Shown: piece after piece, positions 1 through 9,583 of the stretch
Layout of the letters: the number at the start of each line of letters is the position of its first letter
How positions within the stretch are numbered: the first letter of the stretch is position 1
Made by a program: the position numbers and the translations under genes
Source: Bacillus sp. FJAT-28004
GTDB lineage: Bacteria > Bacillota > Bacilli > Paenibacillales > Paenibacillaceae
NCBI RefSeq assembly: GCF_001280845.1
Contig: NZ_LGHP01000001.1
Span: 3,374,418-3,438,417, forward strand
Direction of reading: 5' to 3'
Length of the DNA: 64,000 bases
Notes under the pieces: model-generated
Seen by the model: the letters and a program-made list of their open reading frames with translations, nothing else
The model's database searches: none
What the model was told of the DNA's origin: nothing

Positions 1-1389
1 AAATGAAGCAGCTGTATCCACATCAGATGATGTTGTTGAAGAGATCGCCACTACAGCAGCTGTATCCCGTACCGCCGATGTTACATGGACCGAAACGGAT
101 GGTTTGCTCGACGCCGAATCTTCCTCGCTAATCAGCTCAATACGATGGATATCAGCTCCAAGAGCTGCAAGCTTGCCTGTAATGTTGACATAACCACGAT
201 CCACGTGATGCAGACCTGTTACTTCAGTCTCGCCTTCTGCACGCAAAGCTGCACAAATAAGTGCTGCTCCTGCTCTCAAATCGGTAGCACATACCTTTGC
301 ACCCGTTAGCGGCATACCGCCGTTAACGATAGCTGTACGTCCATCTACTTTAATTTGAGCGTTCATCTTCTGGAATTCCTCGACATGCATAAAACGATTC
401 TCGAAAACCGTTTCCGTAATAACGCTTGTTCCCTCAGACACAAGGAGAAGAGCCATCATTTGAGATTGCATATCTGTCGGGAAACCTGGATGCGGCAATG
501 TTTTCACATCAACCGATTTCAATTGCGTACTGGATTGTACACGGATCCCGTTGTCGCTCTCCGTAATTTCTACGCCCATTTCTTGCAGCTTAGAAATAAC
601 CGGCGTCAGATGGTCGGAAATAGCACCTTCAACGAATACGTCACCGCCTGTAATAGCAGCAGCGATCATATAAGTGCCTGCTTCAACGCGGTCAGGAATC
701 ACATTATGCGCTGCGCCAAACATACGGTCCACGCCTTCGATACGAATAACTCCTGTACCAGCGCCACGAACCTTGCCGCCCATTGCATTGATATAGTTGG
801 CCAAATCCACGATTTCTGGTTCTTTGGCTGCATTCTCAAGAATCGTTGTGCCCTCTGCTAAAGCAGCTGCCATCATAATATTTTCCGTTGCGCCTACGCT
901 GGCTACGTCGAGATAAATCTTCGCACCCTTAAGACGAGTCTTTGTGCTGGCTTCGATAAAGCCCTGCCCAAGCGTAATTTCTGCGCCCATGGCTTCAAAG
1001 CCCTTCAAATGCTGATCAATCGGACGAGTGCCGATCGCACAGCCACCAGGCAATGAAATTCTTACCTTGCCTATACGTCCAAGAAGAGGACCCATAACGA
1101 GGAAGGATGCCCGCATTTTCCGAATAAGCTCATAAGGAGCTTCATAAGTCGTAATGGTCTGCGCTGTAATGCGCATCGTTTCATTATTATAGGATAGTTG
1201 TGCGCCTAAAGAGGCAAGCACTTTCTGAATCGTCATAACGTCGTCGAGGAGGGGTACGTCATAGATGACGCTGTCTCCTTCTGTCGCCAATAATGAGGCC
1301 GCTAAAATGGGGAGTACTGCATTTTTTGCTCCGCTAACACGGACCGTTCCCTTCAAACGCTGGCCTCCGCGGACGATAATTTTGGTCAT
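1..1389 (-). CDS. murA: UDP-N-acetylglucosamine 1-carboxyvinyltransferase, 3' end outside window
   Basis: Transfers enolpyruvate from PEP to UDP-GlcNAc, the first committed step of peptidoglycan synthesis in the cytosol. I translated it by hand: it starts [14 protein letters not shown], keeps the active-site loop [12 protein letters not shown] with the catalytic Cys, and has [15 protein letters not shown] and [12 protein letters not shown]. The start ATG at 1389 follows GGAGGG. The usual family end ([23 protein letters not shown]) lies near 150, but the frame continues open for about 40 Ser/Thr/Ala/Asp-rich residues to the window edge with no stop, so the C-terminus is longer than usual. Neighbouring DUF1146 matches the B. 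subtilis murAA region. Confidence 0.95.
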   Translation of the reverse strand, partial: MTKIIVRGGQRLKGTVRVSGAKNAVLPILAASLLATEGDSVIYDVPLLDDVMTIQKVLASLGAQLSYNNETMRITAQTITTYEAPYELIRKMRASFLVMGPLLGRIGKVRISLPGGCAIGTRPIDQHLKGFEAMGAEITLGQGFIEASTKTRLKGAKIYLDVASVGATENIMMAAALAEGTTILENAAKEPEIVDLANYINAMGGKVRGAGTGVIRIEGVDRMFGAAHNVIPDRVEAGTYMIAAAITGGDVFVEGAISDHLTPVISKLQEMGVEITESDNGIRVQSSTQLKSVDVKTLPHPGFPTDMQSQMMALLLVSEGTSVITETVFENRFMHVEEFQKMNAQIKVDGRTAIVNGGMPLTGAKVCATDLRAGAALICAALRAEGETEVTGLHHVDRGYVNITGKLAALGADIHRIELISEEDSASSKPSVSVHVTSAVRDTAAVVAISSTTSSDVDTAASF

Positions 1390-1468
1390 CTTTTGGTTCC
1401 CTCCGCGAACTGCATTTTCTATTTCTTATTCGTGAAAAACAAGGATTATCTCACTTTACCCAACCCTC

Positions 1469-1498
1469 ATCTTATCACTCAATTACACCAATCGACAA
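1469..1498 (-). promoter_or_regulatory. Probable SigA promoter of murA
   Basis: On the minus strand TTGTCG (1493-1498), an 18-bp spacer and TAAGAT (1469-1474) lie about 80 bp upstream of the murA ATG. The match is moderate. Confidence 0.4.
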
Positions 1499-1557
1499 GC
1501 GTTATATTATTACCATTTTTTACATGTCATTCTCAGGGCGTTTTATGACTTTTTTCT

Positions 1558-1595
1558 CCAAAAACGTCTCTTTTCCAAGGGAAAAATACGTTTCC
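1558..1595 (-). terminator. Probable terminator of the DUF1146 gene
   Basis: Two nested paired arms (AAACGT/ACGTTT and TTTTCC/GGAAAA) form a stem on the minus strand followed by a short T-run, about 95 bp past the DUF1146 stop. The rest of the 1390-1689 gap holds the murA promoter and no convincing gene. Confidence 0.45.
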
Positions 1596-1689
1596 AGTAC
1601 GATTACGGGTCCTGATTTATACCTATTCGCAAGCCATCTGCTTTTTGAGACCGTCATGTATTACCCATTGTTGACATGTTTCGCTTTTG

Positions 1690-1956
1690 TTATTCGACAA
1701 ATGATTTAAGAAGGACGGTGTAGCCCCAATATTCCATGATGAATTTAGCTAACAAATGACCCATAATAATAGCAATAAATACTTGAAACAACCGAGCTTT
1801 TGGGCTCTTGGGAAAACGGAAAAACGTCTCCCACTTTACCTCTTGCAGTACAAACCACACCAGAATAATACTAAGAATGACAATAACTATAGAGAATAAT
1901 CCAGTCATTCCGGTATAGTTTTGCAAACCATCGTAAAGATCATAATTTACGTCCAT
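1690..1956 (-). CDS. DUF1146 (YwzB-like) small membrane protein
   Basis: 88 residues with two hydrophobic helices (about 18-38 and 58-78) separated by a basic segment WETFFRFPKSPKARLFQ. Size, topology and position beside murA and near the ATP synthase region agree with the YwzB/DUF1146 family, whose function is unknown. The start ATG follows AGGAGG with good spacing. It appears to be a single-gene unit with its own terminator toward murA. Confidence 0.75.
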   Translation of the reverse strand: MDVNYDLYDGLQNYTGMTGLFSIVIVILSIILVWFVLQEVKWETFFRFPKSPKARLFQVFIAIIMGHLLAKFIMEYWGYTVLLKSFVE

Positions 1957-2083
1957 GTTGCCTCCTGAGCTTTCTCATGTTTTAAGCTTCAAACTCAAGC
2001 AGCCATATTAGCAGCAAGAATGGCGGACACATTCTGCTTTCTATTACAAACGAAATGAGAAGCTCTTTTGTTCGAAGAAAATA

Positions 2084-5000
2084 TTAGGTGATGAATCGGT
2101 GGAGCAGCACAGTATAGTCCGCTCGGCTAGCCTGCAAGCTAGGTTTGTACAGATTTGATTCAATACCCTCAATTTGCTTATTCAACTTCATGGCATACAG
2201 CATAGGCGCCGACCAATGGGACTTTGGTACATCGGTGAACGGGTCTATGATGGGCAGCCTCGGCTGAACACCATCCGCATACCCAATAATCATCGCCATT
2301 TCAGCTCGTGTAATCGGCTGATCCGGCTTAAACTCGCCATTCGGAAAACCTTTTACCCACCCTTGACCGACAGCCCTCTCAATCGCATCATTAGCCCAAT
2401 GGTTCAATGGGACATCTTTAAAGGGTTTCCCTTGTACGCTACGAGCTGTAATCGGATTATATGCCTTCACAACCATAGAAACAGCCTCGGCTCGCGTAAT
2501 TGGGCGTCTAGGCTCAAAACGATTTTGTCCTGTTCCGTTAATGATGCCTTTTTTGTTTAAAGCGACGATTTCATTTTGTGCCCAATGACCCTTAATATCA
2601 CGGAATCCAGCAACCAGCTCCTCGGACTTTACCTTTAACCGATAATACTGCTTGTCAAAAGGCGCGTCTGCTTGCAGCTTCACGTAATACACACCAGGCT
2701 GCAGCACCTTTTCTTGGGATTGCAGCTTCCCGCCAGTTCCCGTAGAGGAGGACGTAAGCTGTTTCATCCGCTTGTCATACAGCAATAGGTTCAAATCAAT
2801 GTCAAACGGTACGCCGCTTAACGTCATACTGATAATGCTGGAGCTTGAAACCCGGATTTGAAACCAATCTACGTCGGAGTAGCTGCTAATTACACCAAGG
2901 TACTCCGTACCTGGATTAATCATATACGCCTCGTACGATTTATCGTTTGGTTCATTCGGATCATCATATTTGGGCATATAATCCATCTTCAATATGTAAG
3001 TGCCTATTGTCGGACTAGCTTCTGAGGAGATTGCATTGTGAACACGAATATAATATTTACCAGGAGTCACAGTTATGACTGGTGACTGCTCGATCTCCCC
3101 TTCGCCTTCATCGTCGTACACCATTAATTGCTGGCCCGCCTTTTGAATAGCTAGCCCCAGATCAATACGTGCCGTATTGGTACTGAGCACAAGACTCAGC
3201 TTACCGCTCTGCGTAAAAGTTACCGCAAACCAGTCACGATCCGCCATTTGGTGAAAGTTGCCTGTAATCGACTGAGTACGAGGCTGCAATGTCGATGCTT
3301 CAAAAGATTTATCATTTTTTTCGTAATCGTCTGGCTTCATCGTAAAGGCAGATGTAAGCCGGTAGGGCAATTCATCGTTGCTGCTCTGATTAATAAGCTC
3401 TAGATGAATGAGCTGCCGCCCTTTTTTAACCTCAAGATCAATGAATCTGTTTGCAAGCTTCGTATCGCTTGTACTTTGCTTCACGCCATTCATGTAATGG
3501 GTGAGCCGAACAGGCGGGACAATTTTCCCGCTGGCAACAAGCCCTTCGTAGTGAAGAGTTAACGTACCGTCATATGGAGCATCGATTTGATACCAATCAT
3601 GATCAGATACGCCTTGCAGCATAGCAGAAATTTGTGTATTTAGCGGAAAGCGTGCCGCTGTTGATTGGCTTTCATTCGGTTCAAAGCCGTCTTGCTTCAA
3701 AGTAGTTCGCACCGCTTGGTCAATCTGCAGCAAACCATAGCCTGACGTGCCGTCCGGACCAGGTGGACCAATATCCTTAGCCGTCTGGCGCAGCAGCTCA
3801 CGTATTTGGTAAGGCTTCAAGTCCGTGTAACGTGCCCATATGAGCGCTGCTGCAGCCGCTGCTTGCGGAGCTGCCATTGATGTTCCTTCCTCTTTCTTAT
3901 AAAGTCCACCAATTGCTGTTGTATATACATTCCAAGGTGCAACGAGATCAAGCTCGGTGCCTCGATTCGATCGATTATCAACCGTATTATTGGACTTTAC
4001 GCCTCCAACCGCGAGTACGGTCGGATAGGCTGCCGGATATTTTACTGACGCTTTCTCTCCTAAGGTTACGCCGTCATTGCCTGCCGCTGCTACGAGCAGA
4101 ACGTTTTTGCTTTCCGCATATTGTACAATATCGAGCATATACGGAGAGTAACGATGCAGGCCAACCGATAACACGACGATGCTTGCTCCGCTGCGAACGG
4201 CGTACAAAATAGCCTCGCCCAGCTCCTGCTCTGTTCCGTCTCCTCGATGATCGAGTGCCTTTATCGGCATTATTTTGGCTTTCCAGACGATACCTGATAC
4301 ACCAATCCCGTTATTTCCCGCAGCTGCAATTACACCTGCTACACTCGTGCCGTGGCCGTTATCATCCTCAGGTGTCTCGCCGGGGCTGACTAGATTAACG
4401 CCCGGGACAAGATTTCCCTTCAAATCCGGATGCTCCAAATCAATACCGGTATCCACGATCGCAATCGTAAGCTGCTGCTGCTCGCGGACGGTTTCCCACG
4501 CCTTTTGCGCGCCGATCTGACTGAGATAGAGCTGCTTAGACAGCTCTGGATCATTCGCTTTCAGCGCAACTGCTGCTGCTATCTTCGCTGTGGAAGCAGC
4601 TTCAGATTCCGTTGACGCTGCTGGCGGAGTCGCTGATGGAGAAGACTCTGAGGGTGAAGACCCTGAGATTGAAGCTCCTGAGGGCGATTCGCCGATAGGT
4701 GAAGATCCTGAAGGCGATTCGCCGATAGGTGAAGACCCTGAAGGCGTTACGCCGATAGGTGAAGACCCTGAAGGCGCTTCGCCGATAGGTGAAGACCCTG
4801 AAGGCGTTACGCCGATAGGTGAAGACCCTGAGGGCGCTGTCGCCTTCGGCGACTGCCGCGCAGAGCTGCGCGCGGCATCTGAGACTGCCGAGGCTGCGTC
4901 CTCCGACTCGCCGGCAGGCAGAGCAAGCATGTGCACCCTATTGTTCGGGTGCACGTACTCTACACCCGGCAGGCTTCGCAGCCGGTGCAGCCATTCCTGT

Positions 5001-5431
5001 ACGTCCGCGCCTTCATCGGCCGGACGTACGAGCGTGACCGCCGCCTCATTCTGGCGGCGAAGCACTTCTGTCCCGCGCAGCTCATGCGCTAGCGCGGGGT
5101 CACGCCATTTGAGCAGCCAGCTTTGCGGCTGCTCTACATCGGCGCCTTCGGCGTCCTCAGCCGCAGGAGATGCTGCGGCTAGCGCCGTAGGCGTCGCTCC
5201 GGGAGCGAGACCTGCGGGGGCTATGCCCCCGAGGGTGATGCTCCCGAGCAGCAGCGCGGGCAGCGCGCGACGAAGGAGCTTGCGCGCGGCGAGCGTGGCA
5301 TTGGCGCTTGCTTGTTTATACAAGCGCGCTGTATGCATGTTGACCGCAGACGCCAATCGGTCAACTAATCGACTCTGACTAATCATTTTCGAATTTCGTA
5401 TTCGTTTTGGCTCTTTTTCATTACTCATCAT
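2084..5431 (-). CDS. SLH-anchored subtilisin-like serine protease (S8) with PPC domains
   Basis: Secreted, S-layer-attached protease of about 1,115 residues. Order seen: basic N-terminus and long hydrophobic signal ending near ALAAA (about residue 86); an I9-like propeptide (about 102-170); a 10-residue repeat linker built on GSSPIG (about 200-260); an S8 catalytic domain with Asp in IVDTGID (about 327), His in NGHGTSVAG (about 360), Asn in AAAGNDG and Ser in GTSMAAPQ (about 518); three beta-rich PPC repeats each starting with an (E/D)PN(E/D)- or YEKND-like motif; and three C-terminal SLH motifs with ITRAE signatures. The longest frame starts at a TTG at 5479, but ATG-ATG at 5431/5428 with AAAAGG upstream looks better. 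All catalytic residues are intact. It stands alone between DUF1146 and the nuo operon. Substrate unknown. Confidence 0.93.
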   Translation of the reverse strand: MMSNEKEPKRIRNSKMISQSRLVDRLASAVNMHTARLYKQASANATLAARKLLRRALPALLLGSITLGGIAPAGLAPGATPTALAAASPAAEDAEGADVEQPQSWLLKWRDPALAHELRGTEVLRRQNEAAVTLVRPADEGADVQEWLHRLRSLPGVEYVHPNNRVHMLALPAGESEDAASAVSDAARSSARQSPKATAPSGSSPIGVTPSGSSPIGEAPSGSSPIGVTPSGSSPIGESPSGSSPIGESPSGASISGSSPSESSPSATPPAASTESEAASTAKIAAAVALKANDPELSKQLYLSQIGAQKAWETVREQQQLTIAIVDTGIDLEHPDLKGNLVPGVNLVSPGETPEDDNGHGTSVAGVIAAAGNNGIGVSGIVWKAKIMPIKALDHRGDGTEQELGEAILYAVRSGASIVVLSVGLHRYSPYMLDIVQYAESKNVLLVAAAGNDGVTLGEKASVKYPAAYPTVLAVGGVKSNNTVDNRSNRGTELDLVAPWNVYTTAIGGLYKKEEGTSMAAPQAAAAAALIWARYTDLKPYQIRELLRQTAKDIGPPGPDGTSGYGLLQIDQAVRTTLKQDGFEPNESQSTAARFPLNTQISAMLQGVSDHDWYQIDAPYDGTLTLHYEGLVASGKIVPPVRLTHYMNGVKQSTSDTKLANRFIDLEVKKGRQLIHLELINQSSNDELPYRLTSAFTMKPDDYEKNDKSFEASTLQPRTQSITGNFHQMADRDWFAVTFTQSGKLSLVLSTNTARIDLGLAIQKAGQQLMVYDDEGEGEIEQSPVITVTPGKYYIRVHNAISSEASPTIGTYILKMDYMPKYDDPNEPNDKSYEAYMINPGTEYLGVISSYSDVDWFQIRVSSSSIISMTLSGVPFDIDLNLLLYDKRMKQLTSSSTGTGGKLQSQEKVLQPGVYYVKLQADAPFDKQYYRLKVKSEELVAGFRDIKGHWAQNEIVALNKKGIINGTGQNRFEPRRPITRAEAVSMVVKAYNPITARSVQGKPFKDVPLNHWANDAIERAVGQGWVKGFPNGEFKPDQPITRAEMAMIIGYADGVQPRLPIIDPFTDVPKSHWSAPMLYAMKLNKQIEGIESNLYKPSLQASRADYTVLLHRFIT
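4681..4830 (-). repeat. 30-bp tandem repeat (5 copies) inside the S8 protease linker
   Basis: Five adjoining 30-bp units begin at 4681, 4711, 4741, 4771 and 4801 and differ at only a few positions. They encode the 10-residue unit GSSPIG(E/V)(S/T/A)PS. A degenerate further copy precedes them at 4651-4680. Unit length is a multiple of three, so copy changes keep the frame. Confidence 0.95.
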
Positions 5432-5851
5432 ATTCTGCCTTTTCGTATCAAATGGGTGATAGTTTGTTACCCCATTCAATTGGATATTCTTTAACTATAA
5501 TTTCTCTTCTCAGACATCATTTTCCTTGTTTTAGAAAGACAAAAAGGACAAAAGTCCTACAGTTTCCCCGCTCCATAACTATGAACGGCAGTATTCGGCA
5601 CAAACTATTATTTCCCGGTAAATATAGACGAGTATAAACCATACTTTCATAGACATCATAGTACTCCATATCTACTACGATATGAATCTATACCCCCTTG
5701 CAGCACATTACCCACATCATTCATCACTGAAACAGTACCTATTGTAATCCTACTCACATTCCCCTTTCAGAACAACGTCAGGCAGACTCGTCCCTTCCTA
5801 TTTTGTTATAAAAAAGAAACGAAAGATTACATATATCCTATTTCTCTTTAA

Positions 5852-6038
5852 CGAACGGGAAATGTTCCTGCTATTTTAGCTCTTTTTAGTGTCTATATCA
5901 GATGAACAGGATTTTCTCCTGTTATTTCAGCTCATTTACTAGCAAAGTGACCGAATCCCCAAAATTAGCTGGAGTTTTTCCTGTTAAACTCGATGATTAC
6001 GCTATTCTCAGCTATATTAATGGGAGTTCTTCCTGTTA
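5852..6038. repeat. Cluster of four AACAGGA/TCCTGTT-type inverted repeats
   Basis: Four short imperfect palindromes are centred near 5862, 5914, 5977 and 6029. The second (5905-5923) is perfect: AACAGGA, five bases, TCCTGTT. The others keep GGA-N4/5-TCCTG. Spacings are 52, 63 and 52 bp. They lie in the gene-free stretch between the protease and nuoN. Confidence 0.7.
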
Positions 6039-6305
6039 ATCAGACTTCGGCTACAGCCTTGACCTATCCTTAATCTTAGTTGTGCGTATGACTTTTCTTG
6101 ATTGGTTACCTTAATTACAGCTATATCTACTGCCTCAACTGTGCCCCTACCCATAACTTTGAATACGATTATTATTACAATCATATCTAAAACTGCTGTT
6201 ACAGTCTGTGTCCTTAACAGTAACTTTGACTACAATTCTACTTCTAGCTTTAACTACTACCTACTTCCCCTGTGCCGCCTCGCAAATTCCATCCAAACAG
6301 GAAAC
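6039..6305. other. Gene-free AT-rich intergenic stretch
   Basis: The whole 5432-6305 gap holds no convincing gene on either strand. Apart from the inverted-repeat cluster it is AT-rich. The short open frames here are rich in Thr/Ile/Ser, lack ribosome-binding sites and resemble no family I know. Confidence 0.6.
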
Positions 6306-6348
6306 AAAAAAAGATCGTTTAAATAGACATCATCTACTTAAACGACCT
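6306..6348 (-). terminator. Rho-independent terminator of the nuo operon
   Basis: On the minus strand a 10-bp stem (GGTCGTTTAA paired with TTAAACGATC) is followed by seven T residues, about 50 bp after the nuoN stop. Confidence 0.85.
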
Positions 6349-6394
6349 ATTATTTTTACACTTCCCACAAAAGCAGCAATCTACTGCAATCTGC

Positions 6395-7948
6395 TTATCC
6401 CATGATCATTAAATCGCCCTTGATCGAGAATATCGCATCAATCCATTGCATTAAAGGTCCTGGGAAAATACCTAGCGCAATCGTTGCCGCTGCACATAAC
6501 CAGATCACAACTCCCGTTGCTCCTGATATTCGCACCTCATTATTCTCTTCTCCGCTGCGCATGAACATCTGACGAACTATGCCAAAGTAGAAATAGTAAG
6601 AAATGACGCTGCTTACGACGATAATAGCTACAAGCCAATACGCTTTGGCATTAGCTGCTCCCAGCAAGATAAACAGTTTGCCAAAAAATCCGCCGGATAT
6701 CGGTAATCCTGATAAAGACAAGATGAACACAACCATAGCCGCAGCCGTCCAAGGCGCTCGGTAGTACATACCCGCGAAACTTTTCAGCTCCTCTTGCCCC
6801 GATGCGCGGCTCACGACTGTAAAGACCGCAAACGCTCCTATCGTCATAAACAAGTACGCAACCAGATAATAAACAAATTCAGAGAAGTTGCTGCTATGTA
6901 CGGCGGTTATTGAGATTCCAATAGGCACCAGCATATAACCCGCATTAGCCACGCCTGACAAGGCAAGCAAACGCTTCACGTTCCTTTGTTTTAGCGCAGC
7001 TGTTGTTCCTACGAGCATCGCTGCAGCAGCGATCACCAGCAGAACTAGAAAGAGATCTTTCGATACTTCTGCAGCTTCCTGAGCTGCACGGAATAAACCG
7101 GTGCTAAACATAACTCTGAATATAGCAGCTAGCGCAGCGCCTTTGGCAATAACCGCCAGAAAAGCCGACACAGGTGTCGGAGCCCCTTGATATACATCAG
7201 GTGCCCAAGCGTGAAACGGAGCTGCTGCGATCTTAATGCCGAAGCCGGCAATCATAAACAAGAAACCCACATAGGCAAGTGCTTTGAAATCCTGCATAGC
7301 CCGTGGCAATGCCTCTCCTATTATACCGAGATCAACTGATCCCGTTATGCCGTATAGGTACGACATCCCGAACAGCACCATCGCCGAGGAAATCCCGCCA
7401 ATAACGACATACTTGAATGCCGCCTCAGCCGATAAAGTTGATTTGCGTCTAAGGCCCACCAATACATAACTTGTAATACTAAGGAGCTCTAGTCCGATGT
7501 ACAACGAAACCAAGTTTCCTGACGAAGCCATCATCATCGCACCCATAAGCGCGGGAAGCACCAGATAGAAATACTCCGATTTGTCCGTTATCGCGTCCTC
7601 ATCCCGATCCGATCCAATTGCGAGCAGGATGATAAGTGCAGTGCCCGTTAAAAATACGATTTTCAACAGGCTGGCAAAATCATCAATACGATAGCTATTG
7701 CTAAGTAGTTGAATCGCCTCAGCGGAAGAATTCCCCTGATTCATATCCATCAACCGAAGCACGACTAGCAGCAGCGACGCGAGAATGCCTACTAGCGTCA
7801 GCGGGCCCATTAATCGCCTGCTCACACGCCTGGGCATCAGCAAATCCGCTACAACAAGAACCAAAAACATAACTGCCAACATTAACTCAGGGGCAAGGTA
7901 GAGCATATCCGTCCATGTCAGTGGTATAAAAGAAACGCCTTCGTACAT
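6395..7948 (-). CDS. nuoN: NADH-quinone oxidoreductase subunit N
   Basis: Antiporter-like, proton-translocating membrane subunit of complex I. 517 residues with about 14 hydrophobic helices and the family segments LYIGLELLSITSYVL and FHAWAPDVYQGAPTPVSAF, plus a Lys in the discontinuous helix region (FLAVIAKGAA). It is last in the operon, three bases after the nuoM stop, with a GGGGGG ribosome-binding site inside the nuoM end. Full family length. Confidence 0.96.
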   Translation of the reverse strand: MYEGVSFIPLTWTDMLYLAPELMLAVMFLVLVVADLLMPRRVSRRLMGPLTLVGILASLLLVVLRLMDMNQGNSSAEAIQLLSNSYRIDDFASLLKIVFLTGTALIILLAIGSDRDEDAITDKSEYFYLVLPALMGAMMMASSGNLVSLYIGLELLSITSYVLVGLRRKSTLSAEAAFKYVVIGGISSAMVLFGMSYLYGITGSVDLGIIGEALPRAMQDFKALAYVGFLFMIAGFGIKIAAAPFHAWAPDVYQGAPTPVSAFLAVIAKGAALAAIFRVMFSTGLFRAAQEAAEVSKDLFLVLLVIAAAAMLVGTTAALKQRNVKRLLALSGVANAGYMLVPIGISITAVHSSNFSEFVYYLVAYLFMTIGAFAVFTVVSRASGQEELKSFAGMYYRAPWTAAAMVVFILSLSGLPISGGFFGKLFILLGAANAKAYWLVAIIVVSSVISYYFYFGIVRQMFMRSGEENNEVRISGATGVVIWLCAAATIALGIFPGPLMQWIDAIFSIKGDLMIMG

Positions 7949-7951
7949 GGT

Positions 7952-9583
7952 CTATCCCCCCGCCCTTGTTGCAAGTAATTGTCCGAACAGCCTATCCATG
8001 CCATACTGCATAGTATCTGTAAGAATGGAAGGAAAACAGCCGAGAAGCACAATGAATGCAAGCAGCACAATCATCGGAGCCGCTTCAATAAGCCTTGCGT
8101 CCTTAAATGCGCTAAACGCCTCCCGCTGTGGTCCAAATGTAATCTTGAGTACGGCGCGAAGCACGTAGACTGCGGTCAAAATAATGCCGAGCGCAGCAGC
8201 CACAGTCAGCCAGCGATGTGACTCAAATAGACCAAGCAAGGATAGAAACTCCCCTATAAATCCGGATAAACCAGGAAGTCCAAGTGAAGCGAGTCCCCCA
8301 GTTAGCAGTACTCCGCTTATGAATGGCATTGAGCGAGCCAACCCGCCTAATTCTTGCAGCTCGGTCGTTCCCGTTCGTTCATATATGCTGCCAACAATCA
8401 GAAATAATAATGCTGATATAAGCCCGTGCGATACGAGCTGATACACAGCTCCCTGCAAGCCAATCTCATTTATTGCAGCAATCCCAAGCAAGACGATCCC
8501 CATATGACTAATGGAGGAATAAGCAAGCACCAGTTTAAACTCACGCTGCCTGAAGGCAAGCAGCGCTCCATACAGTATATTTATGACGCCAAGCACAGCT
8601 AGCACTGTCGCAAATTGTCGTGCTTGATCAGGGAAGAGCATGATCCCAAATCTCAGCAAGCCATATGCGCCCATTTTAAGCAATATGCCGGAATGAATCA
8701 TGACAATAGAGGTTGGAGCTTCCGTGTGCACCTTAAGCATCCAGGTATGGAACGGAAATATCGGCAGCTTAATGCCGAAGGCAACCAGCAGCATAATAAA
8801 CAGCATCCATTGCATCGTATCCGTCAGCTGGAATGGATTGATTGAACCAACCTGCTCAGGAGTCAAGTTAACCCAAGCGGCTGCGTCAGCCATGTTACGG
8901 AAGATGTCTATATAGCTGCCGCTATAAATAAAGCTTACTTGATCGCCTACTTGATCGACACGGAAGCCAGCTGTGTTCACGAGGATAACGAATGCAACCA
9001 ACATGATGGCTGACCCAATTCCGTTATAGATCAAGAATTGATTTGCCGCGCGCTCGCGATTGAAATAGCCCCAAATACCGATCAAGAAGTACATCGCAAC
9101 AAGTGTAATCTCGAAAAACACAAAAAACAAAAATAAGTCACGGGCTAGAAACACGCCAAGCATCCCAAGCTCCAGCAGCAAAAACCATATAAAAAACGAT
9201 TTCCATCTTTTTTTAATATGGACGGCAGCAAGTGCAGCCATCGCCGATACGAGCGTTGCAAGTAAGAGAAGCGGAAGCGATAGTCCGTCTATGCCCAGCT
9301 CATATTGAAACGTAAACATAAATTCAGAAACGCCGTCTGGCACCTCTTTATTTAGAGGTACTTCCACCCAGCTATACTGCTCCTCATATGCCGAGCCGCC
9401 CTGCTGTTTATTATAATCAGCATAAAGCCACAGGGAGAGCAGCAGAGGAACTAATGATGTTATGACAACCGTTGTTTTCATCCATCTGCTTCGATGCTTC
9501 GGAAGCAGCAGCAGTACAATTATACCAAGCAGCGGTGTTAGCAAAATAAGCGATAATATAGGAATGTCACTCAGGATGCTCAT
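7952..9583 (-). CDS. nuoM: NADH-quinone oxidoreductase subunit M
   Basis: Second antiporter-like proton-pumping subunit of complex I, 543 residues and strongly hydrophobic. Visible signatures: FFVFFEITLVAMYFLIG, FPFHTWMLKVHTEAPTS and MIHSGILLKMGAYGLLRF. The start ATG at 9583 overlaps the nuoL stop as ATGA and follows GGAGG, so translation is coupled. Confidence 0.96.
   Translation of the reverse strand: MSILSDIPILSLILLTPLLGIIVLLLLPKHRSRWMKTTVVITSLVPLLLSLWLYADYNKQQGGSAYEEQYSWVEVPLNKEVPDGVSEFMFTFQYELGIDGLSLPLLLLATLVSAMAALAAVHIKKRWKSFFIWFLLLELGMLGVFLARDLFLFFVFFEITLVAMYFLIGIWGYFNRERAANQFLIYNGIGSAIMLVAFVILVNTAGFRVDQVGDQVSFIYSGSYIDIFRNMADAAAWVNLTPEQVGSINPFQLTDTMQWMLFIMLLVAFGIKLPIFPFHTWMLKVHTEAPTSIVMIHSGILLKMGAYGLLRFGIMLFPDQARQFATVLAVLGVINILYGALLAFRQREFKLVLAYSSISHMGIVLLGIAAINEIGLQGAVYQLVSHGLISALLFLIVGSIYERTGTTELQELGGLARSMPFISGVLLTGGLASLGLPGLSGFIGEFLSLLGLFESHRWLTVAAALGIILTAVYVLRAVLKITFGPQREAFSAFKDARLIEAAPMIVLLAFIVLLGCFPSILTDTMQYGMDRLFGQLLATRAGG

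Noticed and set aside
4590..5378. 262-codon plus-strand open frame with GEDPEG repeats
   Set aside because: It is the antisense reading of the S8 protease repeat and GC-rich signal region; the minus-strand frame has full domain support.
6102..6405. Short Thr/Ile-rich frames in the protease-nuoN gap
   Set aside because: No ribosome-binding site, no family resemblance, partly overlapping the nuo terminator.
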